Part shown: positions 27,513-38,102 of the stretch, piece after piece
Position numbering within the stretch: the first letter of the stretch is position 1
How the letters are laid out: each line of letters begins with the position of its first letter
Assembly: GCF_021018805.1 (NCBI RefSeq)
Contig: NC_086247.1
Location: 138,673,602 to 138,737,601, forward strand
Reading direction: 5' to 3'
Source of the DNA: Prinia subflava
Taxonomy: Eukaryota; Chordata; Aves; Passeriformes; Cisticolidae
DNA length: 64,000 nt
Notes under the pieces: generated by a model
Told to the model about the DNA's origin: nothing
The model's input: only the letters and a program-made list of their open reading frames with translations
Database searches by the model: none
Translations under genes and position numbers: made by a program

Positions 27513-29474
27513 CCACCTGCTTTTCATACCAGTGGAAACCACGCACAAACTCCTGCTAACCCTTGCAGGACTCAGGCTGACCTAGCAAGCTGTGTTCTGC
27601 CAAAACCAGGGGCTTGGGACCAAATTCCCCCTGCCTGGAGCCAAGGCAAGATCCTGAGAATTCCTCCCTGAAGGACATGTGTTCCTGGGAAAAGGGGAAA
27701 AGGAAACTCCCTCAAGCTCCAAAGCTGTGTTTTTGACATTCACAGTCAATGTCAGTCACTCAGATAATCCCTGTGTTTAGGTGGGCACTCCCCAGCCAAA
27801 CTGGAGGAAAATAACCTGTCTCTCACTGGCAGAAATAACTGCAGTGACATCATCCTCCTTCCTTCAGGTTCCATTGAAAGCTCAGGCCAATCCAGGAAGT
27901 TTTAGGGATTTTTTTTCCATTGGTAGTTCAAAGGAGTGAACGTAATTCTCTTTCTCCCGTCACTACCATTTTCGTGTGTGCTGGAGCTTCTGGTTTCCAG
28001 TTACCACTGAAAGCAGAAGTGAAAAACAGAAAGAAAAGCTTTTCTCAGGCATATTTTAGGTTCTAGCAAAGTCAGGAGGTTTTAGAAACAAAGCAGGGGC
28101 ACTATGAGATAATTTGGTTTGTGCTTAGCTAAAGGCAAATCAAACTTTGACACTTGCATATCCTGTGAACTAGCCACAAATTCTCCTCCTTCTCAAATAC
28201 CTGCTCTGTATCAGCATCCGCAGTTCAGTCCCAGTTTTGCCTAACAGAAGGTGTTTATGAGTAATAATATTCTGCTCCTCAATCAGAATTTCTGTCTGAA
28301 GGTCTCAAAAGAACTGCAGAATTTGAATTTTGCTAAAGTAAGAGCTGAGTAACAAGAGAGTCACTCTTTTGTACAGATTTGTGTTAGCTACCCAGAGATG
28401 CAGTGGCAGAGATTAAAACAATGCTGAAGTGCCTTAGCTAGAGGCACAGCTGTGCTTCAAGAGTTCACCCAGCTGCCCTCTCAGTTGTCCTCCTACTATG
28501 GACCAAAATGCATGGGGGGACCAAGCCTTGAGACAGCCTCTTGTAACTTCGGTCACTCAAATTTCATGAGAAGTATTGGAATAGATCTGAGAGAAAGGCT
28601 CTGATTTTTGCTGTCTAAATCAGCCCTGTGTACAATGCTGCCATGTAGTGAAGATGGCCTGGACTCAGAAACCAAAGATGAACAAAGAGGTTTCAGGAAA
28701 AAAACCCAGAAGAACTGGTCAGGATGGAGACATGATACCCAGACCCATTTATCTGCCTGTGCACTTCTTAGGAGGGAAGATGACAAGTTTCTGTGCAGAG
28801 CAAACATGTTTGGCAAGAGGAATGAAACCATGAGAAGATTTGAAAGTCAAAGATCATCTGAGAGCAGTGAAAGCCTGCGGGTTTTCTTTGCTAGACCAAA
28901 TGACTGTTCATACTGAAGTAGGTCAGCACAACTACAGCAGACTCAAAGCCAAGAAGTTTAGGTGATGTCCAGTGGAGATTTTTGGCCACAGAAAGGAGTG
29001 TGAAGCCTTGAATGCAAAGAGAAAACAAAGAGATATTTCAATACTTCATGCTGTAATGCCATTTTGGCAATGTGAGAACTTAAAAGACACTCACAACATG
29101 AAATCTGTGTAGCTGAAAGACTAAACTTTAGGGACTGCATCTGTCCTAGCTGATCCTAGTTGACACTTCAAGTCAAAAAAAAAAAAAAGAAAATTTTGAA
29201 ACTTAGATCTAGACAGGGAATTATTCTTGCAGCCTCTATAATCACAGGAACTTTCCATTCAGCTACAAGTTTCAATTGCTGAAAAATTTAATTTGCTGTG
29301 CCTACTCTTATTAGACAGAAAGAGAATAGTAAGAGGAGTAGGACATACAAGAAGTCTAAACGGCAAGACTGCATAAAGGAGAAAGGAAGTAGTCATGCTG
29401 ATAAGCACAGCTATTAGGGAAATGTTACAGTAAATGAGAGAATTGTGCCTGTTTCCATTAAGAAATATGGTGAT
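27513..29474. other. No gene recognised
   Basis: No repeat family or exon identified. Opposite-strand frames at 28553-28916 overlap and show no family. Confidence 0.6.
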
Positions 29475-29939
29475 GAAAGAAAGAAGGAAAGGAAGAGAGA
29501 GAAAGAGAGAGAAAGAGAGAGAAAGAGAGAGAAGAAAGAGAGAAGAAAGAGAGTGGGAAGGGAAGGGAAGGGAAGGGAAGGGAAGGGAAGGGAAGGGAAG
29601 GGAAGGGAAGGGAAGGGAAGGGAAGGGAAGGGAAGGGAAGGGAAGGGAAGGGAAGGGAAGGGAAGGGAAGGGAAGGGAAGGGAAGGGAAGGGAAGGGAAG
29701 GGAAGGGAAGGGAAGGGAAGGGAAGGGAAGGGAAGGGAAGGGAAGGGAAGGGAAGGGAAGGGAAGGGAAGGGAAGGGAAGGGAAGGGAAGGGAAGGGAAG
29801 GGAAGGGAAGGGAAGGGAAGGGAAGGGAAGGGAAGGGAAGGGAAGGGAAGGGAAGGGAAGGGAAGGGAAGGGAAGGGAAGGGAAGGGAAGGGAAGGGAAG
29901 GGAGGGGAAGGGAAGGGGGAAGGAGAAAGGGAGAAAGAA
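29475..29939. repeat. Polypurine tract with long (GGGAA)n array
   Basis: About 465 bases of pure purine on the plus strand, broken by a single T at 29554. It starts as irregular GAAA/GAGA repeats (29475-29553), followed by about 70 near-perfect copies of GGGAA (29555-29902) and a short degenerate end. The open frames through it (EGKGR, FPSLP repeats) are not proteins. Confidence 0.98.
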
Positions 29940-30695
29940 TCATACATAAATGCAGTCAGCCATGGTAATAAAATAGAGGGGTATCTTGATCTTCCAATGA
30001 AAAGTGTGAAATCAGCTAGTACAGAGAGAACTGCAGCAGAAATCTGACTTAAAGTTGTAGGGTCCATATTGAGCAGGGAAGAGAATAATACCAGGAGAAG
30101 GGATGCAAAGATTTCCTCTCTTTGGGAATGGGAAAGAAAGTTGTTTTGATGCGTATAAAAATCAATTTGTTGCACTGGTCATAAAGAAGTCCCAGCAGGA
30201 CAGTGTTAGAAATCTCTTATAAATTCCTTAAGGTTAAATTTGCTTTGTGATAGTACTCTTCTGAGAAGGGGCAACAATGACAGTTTTGGAGACCAGCAGG
30301 GGTTTTTTCTCTCTTGTGTACCATCTCTCTTGGATGTGCCAAGGTACAGGGCCAGAGTGTGACATCCATCCCTTCTGTAGGCATGTCCCTGCCACATTTC
30401 ACCCCTTCTTCTGTTGCATGCCCAAGAAGTATCTCTTTGGTTTCCTGACAGATGCCCACAGATCACATAGGAGAGAAAAAACACAGAGCCCTTGGTAACC
30501 AGAGCAGCAGAACATGGGCTGTGAGCTGGCAGGGCAATTCCCTATCCAGGTATAAGGGTTAACAAGCTTACAGGTTATATACCACCCAAACCTCCAGCAA
30601 GCAGAACATGCAGAAGCTGTTCAGAGAAGCACCTCTTGGGAGAAATAAGAAGGTGTGGAAAGATTCCAGCCCCAATGGGATGAATTAGTAGCTGA

Positions 30696-31832
30696 GTGAG
30701 ACTTCCAGGTGTAAGTGGGAACCTACAGGGGCAAGGAAAAGGCTCTGAGAGCTCATGCCTTGGGTACCTCACAGTGCAAAGGGAACGTGAGAGTGGTCAT
30801 GAGGCATGTAAGGTCAGCCAAAGGATATTAAAACAAAGTGAAATGTATGGGTTAAATGAAGTGGAGAAAGAATTCCCTGGTGGGAACTCTTCCTCTTTCG
30901 TGCAAGTGCTGCTGTGTGATGCAGCAGTGCTGGGGGTGTTGCACAAAACCAGCACTGCTGCACAGACATTTTCCCTGACAGTATTTTTACTACATCCTCT
31001 TAGTTTCTCTGTAGTTCTAGATGTCCTCCAGTTTCTAGGGAAGTCTGGGCATGAAGAAAAAGAGACAGCCTTTAGACATGATCTAGGGCTGGCATCAGCT
31101 GATCAGGTGCTGGACACCAGTTCCTATGTCCTTTTTAGGATCTGGCAGCAGATTCCTTCCTCCTTTGAGCTCTCAGGAAATCCCCAGGCTCTGAGGGTTG
31201 AACATAAAACTAGCCTGGATTTACCAGAGTACAGAAAGGCACTTGAAAATATAACAGGAAAAAAACCTTTTCTCTGCATTCAGCTAAGTCTGAAAGCAAA
31301 CTTTCCCTACTGCCACCTCAGTTCTGCCTTCATTTCATGCATCAGAAAACATCAGCCTGAAAGAGACTTTTCCAAGAAAAATGTCAAGAGCATGCAAAAT
31401 GGAAGCACCCCCTTGCTGAGGGGCCACCTCCTTTTCTTCCTTCATGTGGGCTCACGTTGTCCAAGAGACATTGGTCAGGGTGGGCAAGTCACAGGGAAGG
31501 TGGGCAGGGGAACACTAACACTTTGGAGTCCAGGAGTGCTCACTCCAGCTGCTGCAGTGCACCAAAACCATTGGGGCATCAAGCAGCAGACTGGGAGAGA
31601 AGGCAAAGCCTGGGTCTCATTGCTCATACAGGAGAATGATGAGAACAGATGGGATCTGGGACTCCAGAAACATGGAGACATGAGACAGATGAAGCCACAG
31701 ATATGGATGTGGCTCCTAGAGTGGCCAGCACCATGCTGGGAGCATGGACTGGACCTGAGACAATGGCCATGGGGCCAGTTTTTACAGCTGGGATCCCTCA
31801 GCCATGGCATTTGGGTCTTCTTGTATTTCTGA
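30696..31832 (+). other. Long unexplained open frame (378 codons)
   Basis: The frame is open from the TGA at 30693 to the stop at 31832. The first ATG is at 30843, giving 329 codons. It is not repetitive and not GC-driven. I recognise no protein family in it, codon third positions show no obvious bias, and tryptophan is unusually frequent near the end. No promoter or splice arrangement is evident. It may be chance, a decayed gene, or a lineage-specific transcript. It is not called as a gene. Confidence 0.2.
30913..30968 (+). other. Stable hairpin, pre-miRNA-like
   Basis: Arms TGCAGCAGTGCTGG (30920-30933) and CCAGCACTGCTGCA (30949-30962) pair perfectly over 14 bases around a 15-base loop. With one bulge and one mismatch the stem extends to about 20 pairs. 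It is shorter than most animal microRNA precursors, so this is only a candidate structure. Confidence 0.35.
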
Positions 31833-34800
31833 AGTACTTCATCCACTGCTCTCCATCCCTTCTGCTCTGGGGACAGGGCAGGGCAGAGAGCTGAAGGAAT
31901 TTCTGTGAGGAGTCCTTTAGCTTGTCTTATGCAACAGGTTAGACAAAGAGATAATTATTCTTTTCATCTTTTAGGGTTGGAACCATTTCTTGTCTCTGTC
32001 TCACACATCTATTCCATGCATTTTGCCCCACACCAGAGGTTTCTATTCTGTCCAAGCTGCAGCAAGGCCTGATCCCCAGGACATCTCCACCAACCCTCAG
32101 GGACTCCCCAAAACCTCACTGTGGAAAGCACCTCAGAGGCCAGGGAACCACACTGGGGGAAGGCACAAGACAGGGAATATGCCATTGCTGAAATACCCAG
32201 CCCAAACTGGGGAGAGCTACATTCCCTCTGCAGTCCTGAGGGCCAGAGCCTTCCTCTCAGTGAGGGAGACTTTTTAGCAACCAGGACAAATGCAGAAAGA
32301 TCTCCTGTTCCTGGCAGCAAGCCTGTGCAGTCTGTGGTGTGACACAGGGAGTCAGCGACGCACCAGCAGTGAGCCCATGGGAGCTGTGGAGGTTGTGAAC
32401 AATCCTGCATGCACCACCTGGGGATGGAAAGCCGTGTGAAGCTCATCACCAGCAGCAGCAAACCTCCTTAAGTGTATGTGGCTGCCTGCTGACCCAGCAG
32501 ACATGAAACAGGTGGGCTCTGTGTGGGGTTTGTGAGGTGCATGCCCAGGACTGTGCTGCTGGCTGCTGGGGAGGAGGTAATTGTGAGGATACTGCTGTAA
32601 ATGAGGGACTCAGGGCTCAAGGGGCTGAGTGACAGGAGGCAGCTCAGCTGCCATGGCTCACTGAAAGGAGGCAGCTTGCCTGTTTTGCTGCCTAGGTAGC
32701 TCCATCCAGACTGGTGGGATGTACAAGGACATACAGATGGGTGCAAGGCAAGGGACATGAAAGAATCACCCTAGCAAAGCTATGTGTCTTAAGGTACCTG
32801 AGGACAGGGTAACACAAATGCCACTGTTCCTGTTCTTAGAGGAGATGAGGCCTTTGAGGTGAGAAACACCAGCCTGCTCAGCATGGCACAGAGAGAGACC
32901 TGCTAGCTGGTGTCCTGAAAAATGGGCAGTGCTAATTAATGGCCCAAAAAGGTCTTATTTCAAATAAAAAAGAAACTTATGTGGATATTATGAGTAAATG
33001 CATCAAGCAAGTAAACAGACTCAGACTACATCCTGTGTCTCTGGTCAGCTTCTGCACCCCCATTTCCTTTTGGTGCGTGCATCATCCGATGGTTTGACTC
33101 ACATGTTGGCACTGGAACAGCTTTGGATATACTGTCTCGTGTCCTGAGAGGAAATGAAGTGGAGACACTGACATTGCTTGGAAATAATCTTTAATCACTC
33201 GACTCTGTATTGCAGCTATCCTGCGCTGGTGTCCCCACAGGAGACATGCTGGGAGCCCCACTCAGCCCCAGCTGGTGGGTAGCACAGGGCCTGATCCCAA
33301 AACCACTGGCTTCCCAAAGTGTCTGACATCCAAACCAGCCCAGCACTGTCAGGGCAGCTGTCTTAGGGCAAGCACAGGGCACAGACCACTTCTGTTGTTC
33401 AGCACATTTTGGTACACCGTGCATCTATGCCAAGTATTGTACCTCTACCAAAGGCTTGTGTCCTTCCAGGCTTTCTGCCTGCCACCTCTCCCAGGAAAAG
33501 CCTGCAGGGGCTGGCAGGAGAGAGGGGAGTGGTTTTCATACCACAGAGTTATGATGTGGGCTTTACTACTCCTAAAGGCACTGAGGTCCTGGCTGTCCCT
33601 CTCCCAGTGACTTTAGGGGAAAGGGGACAGGAGGTGACAGAGTCAGGCAGAGGAAAGCATGTGGGGACAATGCCATGTATGTCAAAAGTTTCCTGAATGG
33701 AGGAAACAAGTCTCCTTCTGTAGCTTCATCCAGGCACAAGGAAAAACCTGGGACAATTGCAGGGACAGAGAATAAAAAGCACTGTGTCTTGAGAAGGTGA
33801 AATTTATAAAATCCATTCCTGAGATCTTGAAAGATTGTGTAGGAAGCTGAGGTAAGCACAGAAGAGGAAGCATCCCAGTGCTCTGGGATATCAGACAGAG
33901 GCAATGTTGCAAGCAAATGCTGAAGGGAGGCAAGGTTTGCCTTTTTGTGCCTTCTTTTTTTGTGTGCCAGCCTCTACTCTGTCTTCCAAAATATGGGTCA
34001 GTGGGCAACAGAGTGCGGGGTGGCCCAGTATTTTTCTGCTCCCCCTCAGGGTTCAAGTCCACATGGATCAGGAATTATCTCTAGTCCAAGCCCTGCTCCA
34101 CATGGGGCAGACTGCAAGGTCACACTCAGTTATTTGGGCTATTCCACTGAAGCTTTGAAAATATATCCCCATATCTGTAAAAATAAAGATTTCCAAATTT
34201 AAAGCAACCTTTAAATTAGGCTTGAATTTGTGTCTGCAATCTTATGCACCCAGTTGTTTGTTTGTGTTTTCAAAACTCTGGTCTGAAACTGTTATGTCAC
34301 TGTCAGTGAATGATTTCAGCTGAATAATCCCTCAAGGGACTTGGGAGAGGAGCAACCGTCCGGGAATGTTCAAGAGACGAGTCATCCTCAGCACGCCTGT
34401 ATTTATTAGCTGGACATCCCTGGTGTCTAACCTCTGCCTCATTTCTTAATCTTTCAAGGGCAGAGGTGTTCATGCTGGGGCAACGTCTACAACTACAACA
34501 CCAAGAGTATAATTTCGGAGAAGAAGATCGACCTTCTGGTACTAATTACTCCTATGAGAAGCTTGACTCTGACACGATGACTTTTCTTATAGCAGCCCTA
34601 TCCAGTGCAGTAAAACACTTCCTAAATATGAATAAGAGCCTTTCTGATCAAAAAGGCACAATGAAGTCCTGTAACCAGCACTACTGCAAAATCTAGAATA
34701 GTATCTACTGACATGCAAAGGCTGGGCATGCAAAACATTAGAGTCTAAGGGAAGCCAAAATTCCAGCATACAACAGCCAGAGTTAGCTGAAGTTTACAAG

Positions 34801-35044
34801 GAGCTAAAGTTTGGAAAGAGCACTGTATTTCCTTGCATAAATACAGAATTTTCCTCCTTTCCCCAGGCAGCTAAATGATGAAAGGTCTCCACTGCAGCCC
34901 ATCTCTAGCAGCCTTCCTGACATGCTGGTTTGGTTTCCCATGTGTCCTAACAAGTGGTTTGCAAGAAAAAAAAAAAAAGTGGCTCTTGCCCAAGATCTAC
35001 CTATGGATGGGTTTGCTGGGTGGTCCCTCCTGTCCTCTGGTATG
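31833..35044. other. No gene recognised
   Basis: Moderately GC-rich, with many short overlapping open frames on both strands (longest about 150 codons at 32009-32461 on the minus strand). None has recognisable content. Confidence 0.55.
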
Positions 35045-35782
35045 TGTTGGGGGTTAGATTGGTTTCTTTTTTACTTATAGAATTTTTCCCCATAAGTTGC
35101 TAGGAGACTAACTGCTGGGTACTTGTGAGTGCTTGACCAAAACAAAGAAGTGGCCAAAGGAGATTGTACCACCGGACTGCACCCTTTGGGTTTGGGTCTC
35201 TGGGAGTTTTCTCTCGGAGAGGGGAGACAACAGGAGTTTTGGGGCAGTTGGTCTCTCTTGCTCTTGGCAGCAGAGAGGATGGTCAGGCTGCTGTTTGCTG
35301 CAGGAGGAGTTCACTGTAACCACCTGTCCTGTCCTGGGAAATCTACCATCATCTGCTCGTGTGCCCAGGAATTCTGAGTTCGCCTCCTCCTGCCCTGCTT
35401 GGCCGGCCCTGTCCTGCCGCTGCTGTTCCTTCAGCACAGCTTTGAGGCTTTCTGCTACTCCGTAGCCCTGCACTGCCCAGCCCTGCCGGGACATCCCTGC
35501 CGCTCCAGCTGCCAGCGCAGAGCTCCTCATCTCATCCACCAGCCCGGGACTTTCCACCCTTCCAGCTCAGCCTCTCGGAGTCCTGCAGGGGCACCGAGAT
35601 CAAACTGCCCCAAAGCCCTCAAGGTTCCTGGTTCTGTTTATTATTAATGCTGTAGTTGTTGTTGTTTGTTTGCTTTGTCATACATAGCATAAAGAACTGT
35701 GATTCCCATCCCCATTTGAATTCTCCATCTCTAGAGAGGTCCTGCCCGTCCCTAGCAGATACCTGTCTTTCAAACCCAGACA
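35045..35782 (-). mobile_element. Solo LTR, 738 bp, with perfect 5-bp target duplication
   Basis: On the minus strand the element begins TGTCTGGGTTTGAAAGACAG and ends CTAACCCCCAACA, the TG...CA ends of a retroviral LTR. The five bases on each side are identical (GTATG at 35040-35044 and 35783-35787). An AATAAA-containing stretch follows the first ~150 bases. The 5-bp duplication is typical of ERV-L-type elements. No internal retroviral genes flank it, so it is a recombined solo LTR. Related pieces are at 5505-5732, 5925-6316 and 63896-64000. Open frames inside it are not genes. Confidence 0.92.
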
Positions 35783-35787
35783 GTATG

Positions 35788-37382
35788 CCAGAACAAGGGG
35801 TGTGCAGGGACAGGCATATGCACTGATTCTGACTTCAGGGGTCCTAATGTGCAATGCAACCAGCAGATAAATCATCTTTGGAAGTTGTTCCCCCTTCACC
35901 ATGGAAGAGGGAATGCTTCTAGCCCCATTTACAAATTTCATGGGTGCAGAAAGAAATACCACACCCCTTTTTGAGATATGTGTGCTCAGAGGCACACCTT
36001 GAGGCCTCCTCCTTCCAGTTAATTTCTGACTTCTTATCAAATCTGCACTTAGGCACACATACTACAGAGAAGACCAAGAGAAGATGCCACAGTTAATACT
36101 GAAGTCTTGCTGCAAGGCTGGAATGTACACCTAACTGGGGTATTGCTTACATAAAACAGTGCAGGAAGGGAGACAGATCTTCCCGAACATTTTTGGCATT
36201 ATTTAGCTTATTTCTCTTCCTGGAAATGTTGCTCTTTTGGCAAAATGAGTTGCTGATATGTTGTAGCCAAAGATGTTTTCATATTTCTAAGGAAGAACTA
36301 ACTTAACCTCAAAGAGTACTTATTGCTTGCTTTAAAATATCCTTTCTAATGCATAAAACGGTCTGATTTTCCCTGAAGACATCCCAGTGCATACTTGGAA
36401 ATGCCATGGTGTTTGGCCAACTCTGCCTGAGACAATGATATCTGGTCTTCTGTTCTTTCAAAACCACCTACACTCAAACCCACAAGGATGCAGCATACGT
36501 GTCCCTCCTCAGAGGGTGGGCAGGAGCCAGTTAGACCAGTCATCCCATGGGGCCTTTAGACCACTTTTCAAACATATCCCTTTGTGGAAGCCTTTGCTGG
36601 CTTCTTGTCATCTCTGTATGCCAGAAAGCACAGCCATGGTCCTCACAGGACGCAGCCCCAGTGCTCCCAGGGATCCAGATTGTCCCTGTGCCACCAGCAT
36701 CTAGGGGACGGCAGCAAAGTGTCACTGTGCTCCTGTCATCCTTGGGGCGTGGCCATGCTTCTGGCTCTGCCCAGGACAGCAGCTGGGACCGGCCACCTCC
36801 GGGCACTGTGGCAGGAGCTCAGCGGGAGGAGCAGGGCTCCCTTAGCACCTCCACCTGTGCCACTTGTGGCAGATGCCATCCCAGGGGCTGGTGGCCCAGT
36901 GCAGAGGCAGATCCATGTGCCAACCTCCCACAGGTCCCTCTGCATCTGTGCCAGATGGCCGCCAGGCTGGCTGGCACCACAGGATGTGCAGTGCAGACAG
37001 TGATTTGTGGGGACCAGACAGAGCTGCAGAGGGAGAGCAGGCACGGTGAGATGGGAGGGAAGTTGCGTGGGTGATGGGGACAGCATGTCAGGCTTGGAAA
37101 TGATCATTATGCACAAAACTAAGGAGAAACAGGTAATTTGTTGGATCTTTGTCCCACTGGGATTAAAGGCTCCTGAAGGAGCATCTGCAGGGATGGTGGG
37201 ATACAGACACAGGCTCTGCTCAGGGCCAGCACTGCCATGAGCTTATCTGTACCAGGACCACATGCAGCAGCTCCTGCTCACTTGCAATTTGAACAGGCAA
37301 AAGAGGAGTTGACAAAGGGAAAAGACCTACACTGGAAATTCACGTGGGTTTTGTAGACTTCCTCTTTGGGCAAACTGTGTTT
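35788..37382. other. No gene recognised
   Basis: The stretch 36540-37110 is GC-richer and open in three frames (up to 175 codons plus, 126 minus). No domain or splice pattern convinced me. Confidence 0.5.
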
Positions 37383-37420
37383 GCTTTTCCCTTTTCTTTT
37401 TCTTTTCTTTCTCTCTCTCT

Positions 37421-37476
<56 letters not shown>
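37383..37476. repeat. Polypyrimidine tract ending in 53 T
   Basis: Nearly all C and T from 37384. It contains (CT)n at about 37411-37423 and then an uninterrupted run of 53 T. It lies ten bases before an LTR. Confidence 0.95.
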
Positions 37477-37479
<3 letters not shown>

Positions 37480-37486
37480 GAGAAGG

Positions 37487-38102
37487 TGTTCTTGTTTCAG
37501 CTGGGATAGAATTATTTTTCTTCTTAGTAGCTGGTACTACTAAGTTCTTCTTAGTGCCATGTTTTGAATTTAAAATGAAACTCATGTTGATAACATACTG
37601 ATGTTTTGGTTGTTGCTAAGTAGTGCTTACACAGAGTCAAGGACTTTCCAGTGTCTCATGCTCTGCCAGTGAGGAGGAGCACAAAAAGCTGGGAGGGAGC
37701 ACAGACAGTAGAGCTGACCCAAACTGGGCCAAGGGATGTTCCACACCACAGAAAATCATGCTTATTATATAAACTGGGGGGAGCTGGCCAGAAGGTGTCA
37801 GTTGCCACTTAGGGATGGACTGGGTGTTGGCCAGCATGTGGTGAGCAATTGAATTGTACATCACTCGTTTTTTCTTCATTTTATATTTTCTTTTTTAAAA
37901 AATACAATTGTTGTTATTATCACATTTTACTTCTTTTGATTATCAAACTGTTCTTGTCTCAACCCATCAGTATTATTTTCTTTTCCTTTTTTTTTTTTTA
38001 AATTTTTATTCTGAGTCTCTTGTGTTCTTTCTTTCCCTCAAGGGATGGGGAGGGATTGAGCAAGCAGCTGCCCAATACTTGGGTGCCAGCTGTGGTTAAA
38101 CA
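37487..38102 (+). mobile_element. Probable solo LTR (second family)
   Basis: The stretch starts TGTTCTTGTTTCAGCTGGGA and runs through GTTGCTAAGTAGTGCTTACA, a TATATAAACTGGGGGGAG promoter-like segment near 37766, a GGTGAGCAATTGAATTGTAC segment and CTGTTCTTGTCTCAACCCAT. It ends GTGGTTAAACA at 38102. I recognise this order from a widespread avian LTR family. The 3' terminus looks altered, and a target duplication is not certain (GAAGG lies next to the start and five bases beyond the end). A 53-T run adjoins it on the left. Confidence 0.75.

Noticed and set aside
29414..30175. Open frames of 160-253 codons with EGKGR or FPSLP repeats
   Set aside because: These are readings of the polypurine GGGAA array.
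36540..37110. Overlapping frames of 126-175 codons
   Set aside because: They overlap on both strands, have no recognisable family, no splice pattern and no conservation evidence. Treated as chance in GC-richer DNA.
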